The notes: generated by a model from the letters alone, not told the origin. A DNA stretch of 64,000 nucleotides from Paraburkholderia monticola (GCF_001580545.1 NZ_LRBG01000036.1:124001-188000), one strand, 5' to 3'. Positions 18,333 through 26,613 are shown, counted from the stretch's first letter. Numbers and translations are program-made.

Positions 18333-18938
18333 TCACGCGGCGAGGGCGGCGGTCTCCGTCTTCGCCGAGGCGAGCGCCGCGCTGCGTGCGTCCGGACCCA
18401 TCGCCACGCCTTCCGCGCGAATGAATGTGATGTCCGTGATGCCGAGGAATCCGAAGGCCGCCTTCAGATAGGCTTCCTGATGATCGAAGACGGCGGCTGG
18501 CGACCCTTCGCTATAAACGCCACCGCGCGAGGACGCGACGACCAGCTTCTTGCCGCCGCACAGTCCGACCGGGCCGCGGTCCCCGTAGCGGAACGTCCTG
18601 CCGGCCACCGAGATGCGGTCGATCCAGGCCTTCAGTTGCGAGGGGATACCAAGGTTGTACATCGGCGCGCCGATGACGACGATATCGGCTGCCAGGAACG
18701 CCTCGAGCGCGGCCTCGCCGAGCGCAATGTCGTCCTTCAACGCATAGTCGACCGGCGCGCCCTGGGCGGCCGCGAGATGTGCCGCTGTCAGATGTCCGAT
18801 CGGTGTGCTGGCAAGATCGAGACGGGTGACGGCAAGGCCCGGACAGTGCCCCTGGAAGGTCGCAACGGCATCGGCTGACAGATCACGGCTCACGGAGCCG
18901 GGCCCAAGGATGCTGGAATCGATGTGCAGTAGTTTCAT
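18333..18938 (-). CDS. azoR: FMN-dependent NADH:quinone oxidoreductase / azoreductase
   Basis: 201 residues, the standard AzoR length. The flavodoxin-like FMN site is visible (HIDSSILGPGSVSR near the N-terminus, GAPMYNLGIPSQLKAWIDRI, SSRGGVY). AzoR enzymes reduce quinones and azo dyes with NADH and protect against thiol-reactive quinones. It is followed by the NmrA-like gene and preceded by a YceI gene 21 bases away, all on the minus strand. Confidence 0.92.
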   Translation of the reverse strand: MKLLHIDSSILGPGSVSRDLSADAVATFQGHCPGLAVTRLDLASTPIGHLTAAHLAAAQGAPVDYALKDDIALGEAALEAFLAADIVVIGAPMYNLGIPSQLKAWIDRISVAGRTFRYGDRGPVGLCGGKKLVVASSRGGVYSEGSPAAVFDHQEAYLKAAFGFLGITDITFIRAEGVAMGPDARSAALASAKTETAALAA

Positions 18939-18959
18939 AAGGCTGATCTCCGAGCGGCA

Positions 18960-19544
18960 TTACTGCTTGAGCGCTTCGGCCGAAATCAGCAGCTTCGTCT
19001 TCATACTGAAACCGTAGGTCTTGCCAAAGTCGACGCCGAAGTCGCTGCGATCGAATTCGCCCACTGCATCGACGCCACATACTTCGCGCTTGAGCATCGG
19101 ATGCGGGATGCACTTGAACGAGTCGATTTTCAGCGTCAGCGGTTTGGTCACGCCGTGCATCGTCAGGCTGCCGACGACATAGGCCGGTTCGTCGCCCTTG
19201 AAGCGGATCGTGCCTTTATAGGTCGCTTCGGGAAACTTCGACGCATCGAAGAACTGATCCGTCTGCAGGTCCTGGTCGAGCTTCGTGCTACCCGTGTGAA
19301 CCGACGCGACGTCGGTCGTCACTTCGACATTGCCGGTCTTCGCCGCGCGATCGAGCGTGACCGTGCCCTGCGATCTGTCGAACTTGCCGCGCCAGACCGA
19401 CAGACCGCCGATGTGATCAGCCTCGAAGCTCGGGTACGTATGGCTCGGGTCAAACTGGTACGTCGACACGTCCGCGAATGCGGAGAACGACAGAGAGGCG
19501 GCGAAGGCGCCGGCCGCGATCATCAGATGCTTCTTCACAAACAA
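18960..19544 (-). CDS. YceI-family periplasmic lipid-binding protein
   Basis: 194 residues. A Sec signal peptide (cleavage near AFA, residue 24) is followed by the YceI lipocalin-like barrel: FDPSHTYPSFEADHIGGLS, FDRSQGTVTLDRAAKTG, ATYKGTIRFKGD and GVTKPLTLKID. The family binds isoprenoid quinones or similar amphiphiles in the periplasm, which fits the neighbouring quinone reductases. RBS AAGGAGATTG precedes the start. It contains a Cys pair (FKCIPH, REVCGVD) that could be oxidised in the periplasm. Confidence 0.92.
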   Translation of the reverse strand: MFVKKHLMIAAGAFAASLSFSAFADVSTYQFDPSHTYPSFEADHIGGLSVWRGKFDRSQGTVTLDRAAKTGNVEVTTDVASVHTGSTKLDQDLQTDQFFDASKFPEATYKGTIRFKGDEPAYVVGSLTMHGVTKPLTLKIDSFKCIPHPMLKREVCGVDAVGEFDRSDFGVDFGKTYGFSMKTKLLISAEALKQ

Positions 19545-19601
19545 TCTCCTTGAGAAACTGCCGCGCTCATGCGCGGATACGGTGCTGCGCCGCCTCTACG
19601 C

Positions 19602-19643
19602 TTATTTGCTAGCGGCGATGTGAAACTTGATCTGCACGTCGTT
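19602..19643 (-). pseudogene. possible C-terminal scrap of a second YceI gene
   Basis: On the minus strand the last codons before the TAA at 19602 read NDVQIKFHIAASK, which looks like the end of a YceI protein of the cytochrome b561-associated type. No matching upstream part is present in the same frame. It may be the remnant of a deleted tandem copy next to the intact YceI gene. Evidence is a short match recognised by eye only. Confidence 0.3.
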
Positions 19644-19645
19644 CG

Positions 19646-19673
19646 GGGCGCAGGCAGAACTCGGCCTGCGCCC
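19646..19673. repeat. perfect 10-bp inverted repeat between wrbA and yceI
   Basis: GGGCGCAGGC (19646-19655) and GCCTGCGCCC (19664-19673) flank an 8-base loop. It lies 36 bases after the wrbA stop. No T tract follows on the minus strand, so it may attenuate rather than terminate, or stabilise mRNA. Confidence 0.6.
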
Positions 19674-19708
19674 GTCGTCCGCGCAACGAGGTGACTGGTT
19701 ATGCGTGG

Positions 19709-20308
19709 TCAGGCAAACAGCTTGTTTGCCGTCCTGGCGATCAGTGCGCCCTGATGACGCGCGCCCTCGAGTTCGATCGCGCTCGGCTGTCGTTGACCTT
19801 GTCCGCCGGCGATGGTCGTTGCTCCATAAGGGGCGCCGCCCACGATTTCGTCCAGCGTCATTTGCCCTTGATGGCTGTACGGCAGGCCAACGATGACCAT
19901 CCCGAAGTGCAGCAGGTTGGTGATGACGGAAAACAGCGTCGTTTCTTGTCCGCCGTGCTGACTGGCGGTCGAGGTGAAGGCGCCACCCACCTTGCCGTTG
20001 AGCGCGCCGCTCATCCACAGCCCGCCGGCCTGATCCAGAAACGTGGCCATCTGGGAGGAGATGCGGCCGAACCGCGTCGGCGTACCAACGATGATCGCGT
20101 CGTAGTTGGCCAGATCAGCGACTGCCGCGACGGGCGCTTGCTGATCGAGCTTGAAGAATGCCGCCTTCGCTACATCCAACGGCGCCGTTTCAGGAACCCG
20201 CTTGACATCGACTGTGGCGCCCGCCGAGCGCGCGCCTTCCGCCACGGCTTCCGCCAACGTTTCGATGTGTCCATACGATGAGTAATACAACACCAGAACC
20301 TTCGACAT
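19709..20308 (-). CDS. wrbA: NAD(P)H:quinone oxidoreductase WrbA
   Basis: 199 residues, the WrbA length. FMN-binding flavodoxin-like motifs are YYSSYGHIETLAEAVAEGA, GTPTRFGRISSQM and GALNGKVGGAFTSTASQHGGQE. It performs two-electron quinone reduction in the cytoplasm, avoiding semiquinone radicals. The ATG at 20308 follows GAAAGGAG; the in-frame ATG at 20335 would place the ribosome site inside the gene. It belongs to the redox cluster read from the divergent LysR region. Confidence 0.94.
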   Translation of the reverse strand: MSKVLVLYYSSYGHIETLAEAVAEGARSAGATVDVKRVPETAPLDVAKAAFFKLDQQAPVAAVADLANYDAIIVGTPTRFGRISSQMATFLDQAGGLWMSGALNGKVGGAFTSTASQHGGQETTLFSVITNLLHFGMVIVGLPYSHQGQMTLDEIVGGAPYGATTIAGGQGQRQPSAIELEGARHQGALIARTANKLFA

Positions 20309-20463
20309 TTCGAACTCCTTTCTCTTGCGAGACATAGTTGCCGCCCTTGTGGAACAACCTAGATTCGACGACGCGCAGTTGCATTGCGGTAGCTGATCGT
20401 CATCGACCTGCGTGAGATCGCACGGGCATTTTCTTCCAGATAATTCGGGGAATCATCACGCTG

Positions 20464-20829
20464 CTAGGACGGCATGGAATCCAGAAAGACGTAGAGCGCG
20501 GCAATCTTCTCGTCGCGAACGATGATCACATCCACGCCCGTATAGTCCGGGGCCTCACCGCGCAGGCCTGAACCCCATGCGAGGCGGCCAGCGTTGTGGA
20601 GCGCCTGAGCCGCACCGTGCGGCGTATAGGCGAAATGCGGATGCGTGGCGCGCAGTTCCCCGGCGAACGCGTCGAGAGCGTCGCGCCCGACGATGACACC
20701 GTGAGGCGTATAGATCTCGCAGTCCTCGGCGTAGAGTTCCTCGATTGCTTCGCGCCGGCGAGTGACGTCCCCTTCGCCGAAGACTTCCTGAAGGTTGCGA
20801 TACAGCAGTTCGTTGATGCGGTCGGTCAT
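20464..20829 (-). CDS. SnoaL/NTF2-like protein
   Basis: 121 residues with the cone-shaped alpha+beta NTF2 fold pattern: REAIEELYAEDCEIYTPHGVIVGRDAL at the front and VDVIIVRDEKIAALYVFLD at the end. Such proteins are small-molecule hydrolases, isomerases or binding proteins; no catalytic set can be assigned. The ATG at 20829 has AAGGAGA upstream. It is the first gene of the minus-strand redox cluster, divergent from the LysR gene at 21013. Confidence 0.85.
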   Translation of the reverse strand: MTDRINELLYRNLQEVFGEGDVTRRREAIEELYAEDCEIYTPHGVIVGRDALDAFAGELRATHPHFAYTPHGAAQALHNAGRLAWGSGLRGEAPDYTGVDVIIVRDEKIAALYVFLDSMPS

Positions 20830-21012
20830 GTCGATTCTCCTTGCTGATTGACCGGGGACCCAACCCGGTCTGGCCCCGCAGCGTTTGAGCAAAGCGATGC
20901 TGCATCGCAGTGCTGATCGCGCGCCGGCCAGAAACTCATGGGAGACAAATCTACGGCCGCGTGCTACTTTTCGAAATAGAAATGACTGAAAACCATCGTT
21001 GCAAAATTGTCG

Positions 21013-21966
21013 ATGTCCAGGTTGCCTGACTTTGAAGGGTTCGCGATGTTCGCGAAGGTCGCCGAAGAAGGTTCATTCGCCGCGGCTGCCGCGGCAATGG
21101 GCGTGTCGGTTGCGACGGTTTCCCGGGCGGTCGCCCGTCTCGAAGAGCGGCTCGGAGGCAGACTTTTTAATCGCACCTCCCGACGATTCGCGCTCACGGA
21201 CTATGGCCATCTGCTTGCCGAGCGCGCGTCCAGAATCTATGCCGACGCCGAGGAGGCCGAGGATTTCGCGCGTGAGACGTCGAGCCGGCCGCGTGGCCTG
21301 GTCAAGCTCGCCGCACCGCTGTCGTTCGGCGTGCAATGGGTTGCGCCGCTGTTGCCAGAGTTTTTTCAAACCTATCCTGACATTGCCGTCGAACTTCATC
21401 TCACGGATGCCCATGCCGATCTGATCGGCGATGGGTTCGACGCCGCGCTGCGTATTGCCATCATGGAAGATTCTTCGTTGGCGGCGCGTCTCATTGCTCC
21501 GATGCGGCGGATGGTGGTGGCGTCTCCAACTTACCTGTCCCGCTATGGTCGCCCGCAGCACCCGCATGATCTTGGCGCGCACCAATGCTTTACCTACGTC
21601 AACAGGAGCAAACGGGACGTTTGGCGCTTCACCCACACGAATGGCGAGCAATGCGCGATCACACCGAGCGGAGCGCTGCGGACGACGAACGCGGAAGCAC
21701 TACTGCCCACGCTGCTTGCGGGATTCGGCATCGCAGAGCTTCCCGAGTTCGTTGCCACTCAGTATGTCGCGGACAAACAGCTTGAACCGATTTTGACGGA
21801 GTGGCACTTGCCGGAAGGCGGGTTGTATTTCGTCACCCCCACTGTTCGGGCGAGGCCGGCAAAGGTGAGTGCTTTGGCCGATTTCTTCATATCCAGACTC
21901 GCCGCGGCGCAATGGAATGCCGGGACGCTGACGGGCTCCAGGCGATCTGCGCGGCGCAGCAGATGA
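21013..21966 (+). CDS. LysR-family regulator of the redox cluster (inferred)
   Basis: 317 residues. HTH at residues about 8-65 (GSFAAAAAAMGVSVATVSRAVARLEERLG, NRTSRRFALTDYG), then the LysR effector-binding domain. The ATG at 21013 is preferred; a TTG two codons upstream is in frame. It is divergent from the SnoaL/WrbA/YceI/AzoR/NmrA genes, so those are its likely targets, with a quinone or electrophile as effector. The intergenic region contains a TTTCGAAA palindrome near 20970. Confidence 0.9.
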   Translation: MSRLPDFEGFAMFAKVAEEGSFAAAAAAMGVSVATVSRAVARLEERLGGRLFNRTSRRFALTDYGHLLAERASRIYADAEEAEDFARETSSRPRGLVKLAAPLSFGVQWVAPLLPEFFQTYPDIAVELHLTDAHADLIGDGFDAALRIAIMEDSSLAARLIAPMRRMVVASPTYLSRYGRPQHPHDLGAHQCFTYVNRSKRDVWRFTHTNGEQCAITPSGALRTTNAEALLPTLLAGFGIAELPEFVATQYVADKQLEPILTEWHLPEGGLYFVTPTVRARPAKVSALADFFISRLAAAQWNAGTLTGSRRSARRSR

Positions 21967-22057
21967 TCGTTCATCGGGAATAGCCACATCGCGGCGCGAA
22001 AGGCGGCCATTTTGCCGCCTTCGAGCAACCGGAACTAGCGCGATGGTTCGCACGCTC

Positions 22058-22972
22058 CTACGCGCGATGCGCGGAGACCAGCCACTGCACAAAGGCGTGA
22101 ACTGCACTGGACCTCGCATGCTCCGCAAGATGTGCGACGTAGAAGCCGTAGCCAGGCAACGCGAACGGATGCACTTTCATGAGCGCTCCGCTCAGCAGTG
22201 CCTGCTCCAGCACGATGTCGCTGCACAGCGCGATGCCCTGCCCGGCGAGTACGGCGTCGATTGCATGGAGCTCTTCCCGAAAGCTCAAATCACGCTTGCT
22301 GCGAAGAGGCGTGGATGCGGATACCGGAACACCCGAAGCAGAAAACCAGCGCGGCCAGCAAGGCGCTTCGGGATCGCCATTCGTCCACTCGTAATGGATC
22401 AGAGGAAATCGAAGCAGGTCCAGCGCCGCTATCGGGAGAGCATTGTCTGTCCCGAGGAGGCCGGGGCTAGCCACCGGGTAGAACGCGTCGCGCGCGATCT
22501 CCCTGGATACCAGACCTTTTGGCGCCGAGTGCGCGTAGCGGATCGCGACGTCTGCTTCGCCTGCGTCCAGGTCGAGGACTGCATCGGTACCGATGATCTG
22601 CAGCGGAATATCGCGGTGAGACTCGTGCCATAGCGACAACCGCGGAACCAGCCAGCGACTCGCGAAGGCATTCGGGCTGGTGATCCGTAGTGCGCTCGTG
22701 CCACCCATTTCGGCAACCATGGAGAGGGCATCCGCGAATGAATCGAATCCCCTGCGCAGGGCCGGATAGAGAAGTTGTCCGGCAGCGGTGAGCCGAATGG
22801 GGCGTGGCCGCCGCGCAAACAGTTGCCTGCCGCACGCTGCTTCCAGCGTGCGGATCTGGTGGCTCAGGGCCGTGGGCGTCACGTTGAGCTCTTGCGCGGC
22901 GTCCTTGAAACTGCGATGCCGCGCAATCGCCTCGAACGCCTGCAGCGAACGCAACGGAGGCAACTTCCGCAT
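22058..22972 (-). CDS. LysR-family regulator, GcvA-like
   Basis: 304 residues. GcvA-type N-terminus (LPPLRSLQAFEAIARHRSFKDAAQELNVTPTALSHQI) and effector domain ending QWLVSAHR. It is divergent from an FAD-dependent oxidoreductase gene with a 135-base gap containing an ATGA-N7-TCAT inverted repeat just upstream of its start, consistent with control of that gene and of itself. Its 3' end faces the LysR gene at 21013 convergently. Confidence 0.92.
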   Translation of the reverse strand: MRKLPPLRSLQAFEAIARHRSFKDAAQELNVTPTALSHQIRTLEAACGRQLFARRPRPIRLTAAGQLLYPALRRGFDSFADALSMVAEMGGTSALRITSPNAFASRWLVPRLSLWHESHRDIPLQIIGTDAVLDLDAGEADVAIRYAHSAPKGLVSREIARDAFYPVASPGLLGTDNALPIAALDLLRFPLIHYEWTNGDPEAPCWPRWFSASGVPVSASTPLRSKRDLSFREELHAIDAVLAGQGIALCSDIVLEQALLSGALMKVHPFALPGYGFYVAHLAEHARSSAVHAFVQWLVSAHRA

Positions 22973-22983
22973 TTGTTCAGTCT

Positions 22984-23002
22984 AGATGAAGTTTACTCAT
23001 CT
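22984..23002. promoter_or_regulatory. inverted repeat, LysR-box candidate
   Basis: AGATGA (22984-22989) and TCATCT (22997-23002) form perfect arms around a 7-base spacer, containing the T-N11-A pattern of LysR operators. It lies 12-30 bases upstream of the GcvA-like gene, in the divergent promoter region. Confidence 0.6.
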
Positions 23003-23107
23003 GAAAGCTGAATTCTTTGATTTTGCTTCGCCGCCTCGGTAATGCAACCATCCAGCGATCGAACCTTGAATTCCGGCTTCAGCTCTAGCGAACGCGAAGG
23101 AGGCAAG

Positions 23108-24505
23108 ATGAGCACGCAAACGGAGTCGTCCCATGTCTCGAAGGACGAAATCGACGCGGCCTCGCGTCAGGTCGAACAATTGCGTGACACGCTTCGCGGC
23201 ACGTTGACCATGCCTCGCGATCCGGATTACGACGAGGCGCGCCGGGTCTGGAACGGGACCGTTGACAAGCGGCCGGCCATGATCGTCTATTGTGCTGACG
23301 CTGACGACGTGGTCGCCGCCGTGCGCTTCGCCAGGTCGGTTGATTCGCGAGTGGCGGTGCGCAGCGGCGGTCACAACGTGGCGGGCCTTTCAGTCTGCGA
23401 TGCAGGCATCGTCATCGATCTCTCGCGGATGAAACAGATTGACGTCGACGCTGATCGGCGCATCGTGCGTGCGGAGGCTGGCCTCAACCTCGGCGAGTTC
23501 GATCGGGCCACGATGGCCCACGGCCTCGCGACGACGACGGGTGTCATCAGCGACACGGGCATTGCCGGCCTGACGTTGGGCGGTGGGTTCGGCAAGCTCG
23601 GCCGCAAATACGGGTTGACTTGCGACAACCTCGTCGCCGTCGAAATGGTCACTGCCGACGGGCAAAAACTGTTAGCGAACGACAGCGAACATCCCGACCT
23701 GTTCTGGGCCGTCCGGGGCGGTGGAGGCAACTTCGGCATCGCGACAGCCTTTCACTTGCAGCTTCACCGGCTGGATCCCGAGTTGCTCGTTTGCTCTTTG
23801 CTGTACCCGTTCGAGCAGGCACGCGCGGCATTACGCTTTTATGATCAGTTCGCGCGCAATGCACCAGATGAGGTGAGCGCAGACGCTGCATTCGTCGCCA
23901 ATTCGTCCGGCGAGCGTTTCTTCAACCTATCGGCTTGCTATGTCGGCGCGCCCGAGTCTGGTCGAGAGGTTCTCGAGACGCTGATGGCGTTAGGCTCTCC
24001 AGTCGACTGTCGCCTCGAGCGCGTACCCTACCTCCAGATTCAATCAAACGGCGACAGCGTATTTCCGCGAGGCCGGAGGTACTACTGGAAGGCGCAGTTC
24101 CTGCGAGAGATCCACGATGGCGCGATCGAAGCGTTAATGGACGCCTATGAACGCTCGCCTTCGCCGTCGTCGCTGCTGGTCTTTCAGCATGTGGGGGGAG
24201 CCATCGCCCGCGTCGCCAGGTCCGCGACCGCGTACCTGCATCGCGATGCCAACTTCGACTGCTTTCCCGTCGCCATCTGGGACGATGCAGCCGAAGATGC
24301 CGCGAACGTGCAATGGGCGCGTAGCGTATGGGAAGCGTTAAGGCCGTATTCAACCGGAGGCGTCTATCCAAACAGCCTCGGTGATGAAGGCGACGAGCGC
24401 GTGAAGGAAGCCTATGGCGATAATTATTCGCGGCTGGCTTCCATAAAACGCCAGTACGATCCCGACAACTTCTTTCGCATGAATCAGAACATCGTTCCCG
24501 CCTGA
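23108..24505 (+). CDS. FAD-linked oxidoreductase, BBE/VAO family
   Basis: 465 residues. N-terminal VAO-type FAD domain with the His used for covalent FAD linkage (AVRSGGHNVAG) and LGGGFGKLGRKYGLTCDNL; C-terminal berberine-bridge segment (YGDNYSRLASIKRQYDPDNFFRMNQNI). In two-bond members a Cys precedes the glycine-rich segment (GVC-type); here that place reads GVISDTG, so single-His attachment is predicted. RBS GAAGGAGG sets the start at 23108. Likely oxidises a sugar, alcohol or polyphenol-type substrate. It is controlled, by position, by the divergent GcvA-like regulator. Confidence 0.9.
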   Translation: MSTQTESSHVSKDEIDAASRQVEQLRDTLRGTLTMPRDPDYDEARRVWNGTVDKRPAMIVYCADADDVVAAVRFARSVDSRVAVRSGGHNVAGLSVCDAGIVIDLSRMKQIDVDADRRIVRAEAGLNLGEFDRATMAHGLATTTGVISDTGIAGLTLGGGFGKLGRKYGLTCDNLVAVEMVTADGQKLLANDSEHPDLFWAVRGGGGNFGIATAFHLQLHRLDPELLVCSLLYPFEQARAALRFYDQFARNAPDEVSADAAFVANSSGERFFNLSACYVGAPESGREVLETLMALGSPVDCRLERVPYLQIQSNGDSVFPRGRRYYWKAQFLREIHDGAIEALMDAYERSPSPSSLLVFQHVGGAIARVARSATAYLHRDANFDCFPVAIWDDAAEDAANVQWARSVWEALRPYSTGGVYPNSLGDEGDERVKEAYGDNYSRLASIKRQYDPDNFFRMNQNIVPA

Positions 24506-24535
24506 GTACGTTCGGCTGCAGGTGTTCCTTTCGCG

Positions 24536-25219
24536 CTACCGCTGTAGATCGGCGCCGTGTCGGCGTTGCGGGGCGCCGGCGATCGGTGCCTCGAGAAGGC
24601 AACCAAACTCACGGGCAAAGTCAACAGAGACGCGCGCGTGAACGGCACCCTGCTTGTCGAAGAACCGCTGGGTTCCTTCAAGAGTGAACACACCTTCATG
24701 CCAGATGTTCGGATGGATGTAGAGACCTTGCTGTCCATCAAAGCGAAAGCACACGAACTTCTCCGGAGCTATGTCGTCCCCGGGCAACGCCAGGGGAACG
24801 TAGAACGGACGATGGTCGAGAGGAAAGAACAGTTGTCCGCCGTCTGGATGGTAGTTCGCGTGCCAAAGCAACATGCGTTCCGGGACATGGGTGTGGTTCT
24901 CGCGGGATGCTTCAGGCTCCGTTGCGTACGCAAGGACGTAGTTGCCGCCCACAGCCTCGTTTCGACCGTAGAGAATGTCCCCGCGCCATTCGCTCACAAA
25001 CGTGCCTTCGGTGGTGCCTGCCTCGTCACCGGTTCCGGCGTCAACGGGTCTTGTGCCCACTGCCGGCCACTGCACGATTTCGATGGAGCATTCGCGCGGG
25101 TCTGCTACGAGCTTGCCGAATCCATCGAGCGTGATAGGGGTCGCGTCGACCACGGGCATTGACACGCGCCGTAGGCCGGCAGGAAGGGCGGGATTGAGGT
25201 AGTCGATTTCTTGGTTCAT
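24536..25219 (-). CDS. AllA-like (ureidoglycolate lyase family) cupin protein
   Basis: 227 residues. The C-terminal half matches the AllA pattern: FYVPLALPGDDIAPEKF, then DGQQGLYIHPNIWHEGVF, then VSVDFAREFGC, resembling the E. coli AllA blocks NGEQGVNYHRNVWHHPLF and DFLTIDR. AllA splits ureidoglycolate to glyoxylate and urea. No other allantoin genes are present and the protein is longer than AllA (160), so a different ureido or hydroxy-acid substrate is quite possible. It is convergent with the FAD oxidoreductase and has a perfect palindrome upstream. Confidence 0.65.
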   Translation of the reverse strand: MNQEIDYLNPALPAGLRRVSMPVVDATPITLDGFGKLVADPRECSIEIVQWPAVGTRPVDAGTGDEAGTTEGTFVSEWRGDILYGRNEAVGGNYVLAYATEPEASRENHTHVPERMLLWHANYHPDGGQLFFPLDHRPFYVPLALPGDDIAPEKFVCFRFDGQQGLYIHPNIWHEGVFTLEGTQRFFDKQGAVHARVSVDFAREFGCLLEAPIAGAPQRRHGADLQR

Positions 25220-25259
25220 TGCGGCAGTTTACACGAGTAGAACACGCCGATCGCTGATG

Positions 25260-25280
25260 GTCGAATAAAGTATTCGACCG
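25260..25280. promoter_or_regulatory. perfect 9-bp-arm palindrome upstream of the AllA-like gene
   Basis: GGTCGAATA (25260-25268), spacer AAG, TATTCGACC (25272-25280). It ends 41-61 bases upstream of the AllA-like start on the minus strand, a typical operator position. Size and symmetry suit a dimeric GntR/TetR-type repressor, but no such gene is adjacent. Confidence 0.6.
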
Positions 25281-25617
25281 CCTCTTGTCCAGGTGGAAGC
25301 GGGCATTGGCACCACTTCGGATCTGACTACGTCGCAACCCCTATTGCATGAAGGGCCGTCGGCACTGGCGGGGTAGGGCTCACGCGATCACCTATTCAGG
25401 TTATGTTCGGGCGTCATCGAATAACCTACGATGAGATCTAGGTTGCTACTGAACAGGCCGCCATATGACGAAGCCCGCGTCGGTTGGGTTTGAGGTTATC
25501 AAACGCCGTCAGCCACAGAAAAACGTAGAAGCCGGGGGTGTCATGCGAAAGGGAAGTCACTACTCAAGCTATTGATGAGTAGCGCTCAACGATGGGCCAC
25601 GCTTAAGGAGCCGCGAC
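25281..25617. other. gene-free, AT-richer spacer with inverted repeats
   Basis: No convincing coding frame. Two inverted repeats stand out: AGGTTAT (25398-25404) with ATAACCT (25421-25427), and TTTGA...TCAAA around 25489-25503. A third copy of the GGTTAT motif is in the latter. No transposase or integrase is nearby. Confidence 0.5.
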
Positions 25618-25887
25618 ATGAGCTACCCAAGCCGCGTCATATCCGTTCTAACCTGCTGCGTGTTCACGGGGATGGCCACCGCCGGATTTCAGTGCTGAAT
25701 TGCCGCGACCGGTACCGCCGAGTTCGAGGCCGGACTGGATGACTCCGCCCAGGTGCCCCATGCTTCAGGAAACACGCCGTTTCCGCGCTTCGACCCAGCG
25801 CGGATTCAGCTCGCTTCACAGCCGGCACTGGCTGACTCGATTGCCCTTTGCATTCCAGACCTCTATTGCTCACTCGAAGTCCGATAG
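25618..25887 (+). pseudogene. small secreted-protein frame interrupted by one TGA
   Basis: An ATG at 25618 with AAGGAG eight bases upstream opens a frame of 25 residues resembling a signal peptide (VISVLTCCVFTGMATAG, then FQC), stops at TGA 25696-25698, and then stays open for another 62 codons to TAG at 25885. Third positions are mostly G/C on both sides of the TGA, suggesting a once continuous gene of 89 codons. The reader can treat it as a pseudogene or as a real 25-residue peptide. No family recognised. It lies 33 bases upstream of the CBS-BON gene. Confidence 0.45.
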
Positions 25888-25920
25888 AGGACCCACCGCG
25901 ACCACGCTGAAGGAGCATCG

Positions 25921-26613
25921 ATGCGCGCACACGACATCATGACTGCGTCCGTCGTCACCGCCACACCGAACATGACGATCCACGATGCGGCAACACTGTT
26001 GGTCGAAAATCATATCGGTAGCATGCCGGTCGTCGGCGAGAACGGACAGGTTGTCGGGATCGTCGGCGAACGCGATCTTCTGCATCGGGTAGAGAACGGC
26101 ACCTGCCACAGGAAGCGCCAGTGGTGGCTCGAACTCCTGTTGTCGTCCCCCCGGGCTCAGGCCGCGAGGTATCTGAAGGAGCACGGGCGCGTCGTCGGCG
26201 ACGTGATGTGCGAAGAGGTGATTTCGATTTCAGGGGATATGCCGCTCCAGCAGATCGTGGACCTCATGGAACGTCGACGTCTCGACAGCGTGCCAGTGCT
26301 GAAGGGCGGCAAGCTGATCGGAAATGTGAGTCGCTCGAACCTGATTCGCGCTCTCGCGCGGGTTGCTCCGATCGAGGAATCGGCTTCGCGCGATGATGCG
26401 AGCCTGCGCGACGCGATCGTCCTGGCAATGCACGGGCGGAGCTGGGGGGTGCCCAAACACGGCGTGCGCGTCGAGGACGGTGTCGCGCATCTATGGGGGG
26501 TGATCGAATCCGTGGAGGAAAAGCAGGCCATCCGCATTGCGGCTGAGAGCGTGCCGGGTGTCAAGCGTGTGGAGTACCACCTCGAATTTCCAAACGTGAT
26601 TCCGGCGCTGTAG
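25921..26613 (+). CDS. CBS-CBS-BON domain protein
   Basis: 230 residues. Two CBS motifs (residues about 8-62, TMTIHDAATLLVENHIGSMPVV-like core, and 92-148, MPLQQIVDLMERRRLDSVPVLKGGKLIGNVSRS) form an adenosyl-ligand-binding Bateman module, followed by a BON domain (about 158-222, HGVRVEDGVAHLWGVIESVEEKQAI). The N-terminal half senses adenine nucleotides in relatives, and BON domains bind membranes or lipids. RBS GAAGGAGC precedes the start. A DUF-like stress protein in the neighbourhood of monooxygenase, GH13 and RpoD genes; a general stress role is inferred. Confidence 0.92.
   Translation: MRAHDIMTASVVTATPNMTIHDAATLLVENHIGSMPVVGENGQVVGIVGERDLLHRVENGTCHRKRQWWLELLLSSPRAQAARYLKEHGRVVGDVMCEEVISISGDMPLQQIVDLMERRRLDSVPVLKGGKLIGNVSRSNLIRALARVAPIEESASRDDASLRDAIVLAMHGRSWGVPKHGVRVEDGVAHLWGVIESVEEKQAIRIAAESVPGVKRVEYHLEFPNVIPAL

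Noticed and set aside
25696..25698. Selenocysteine decoding of the in-frame TGA
   Set aside because: No SECIS-like hairpin is apparent just downstream and no selenoprotein family is matched; a pseudogene or a short peptide is simpler.
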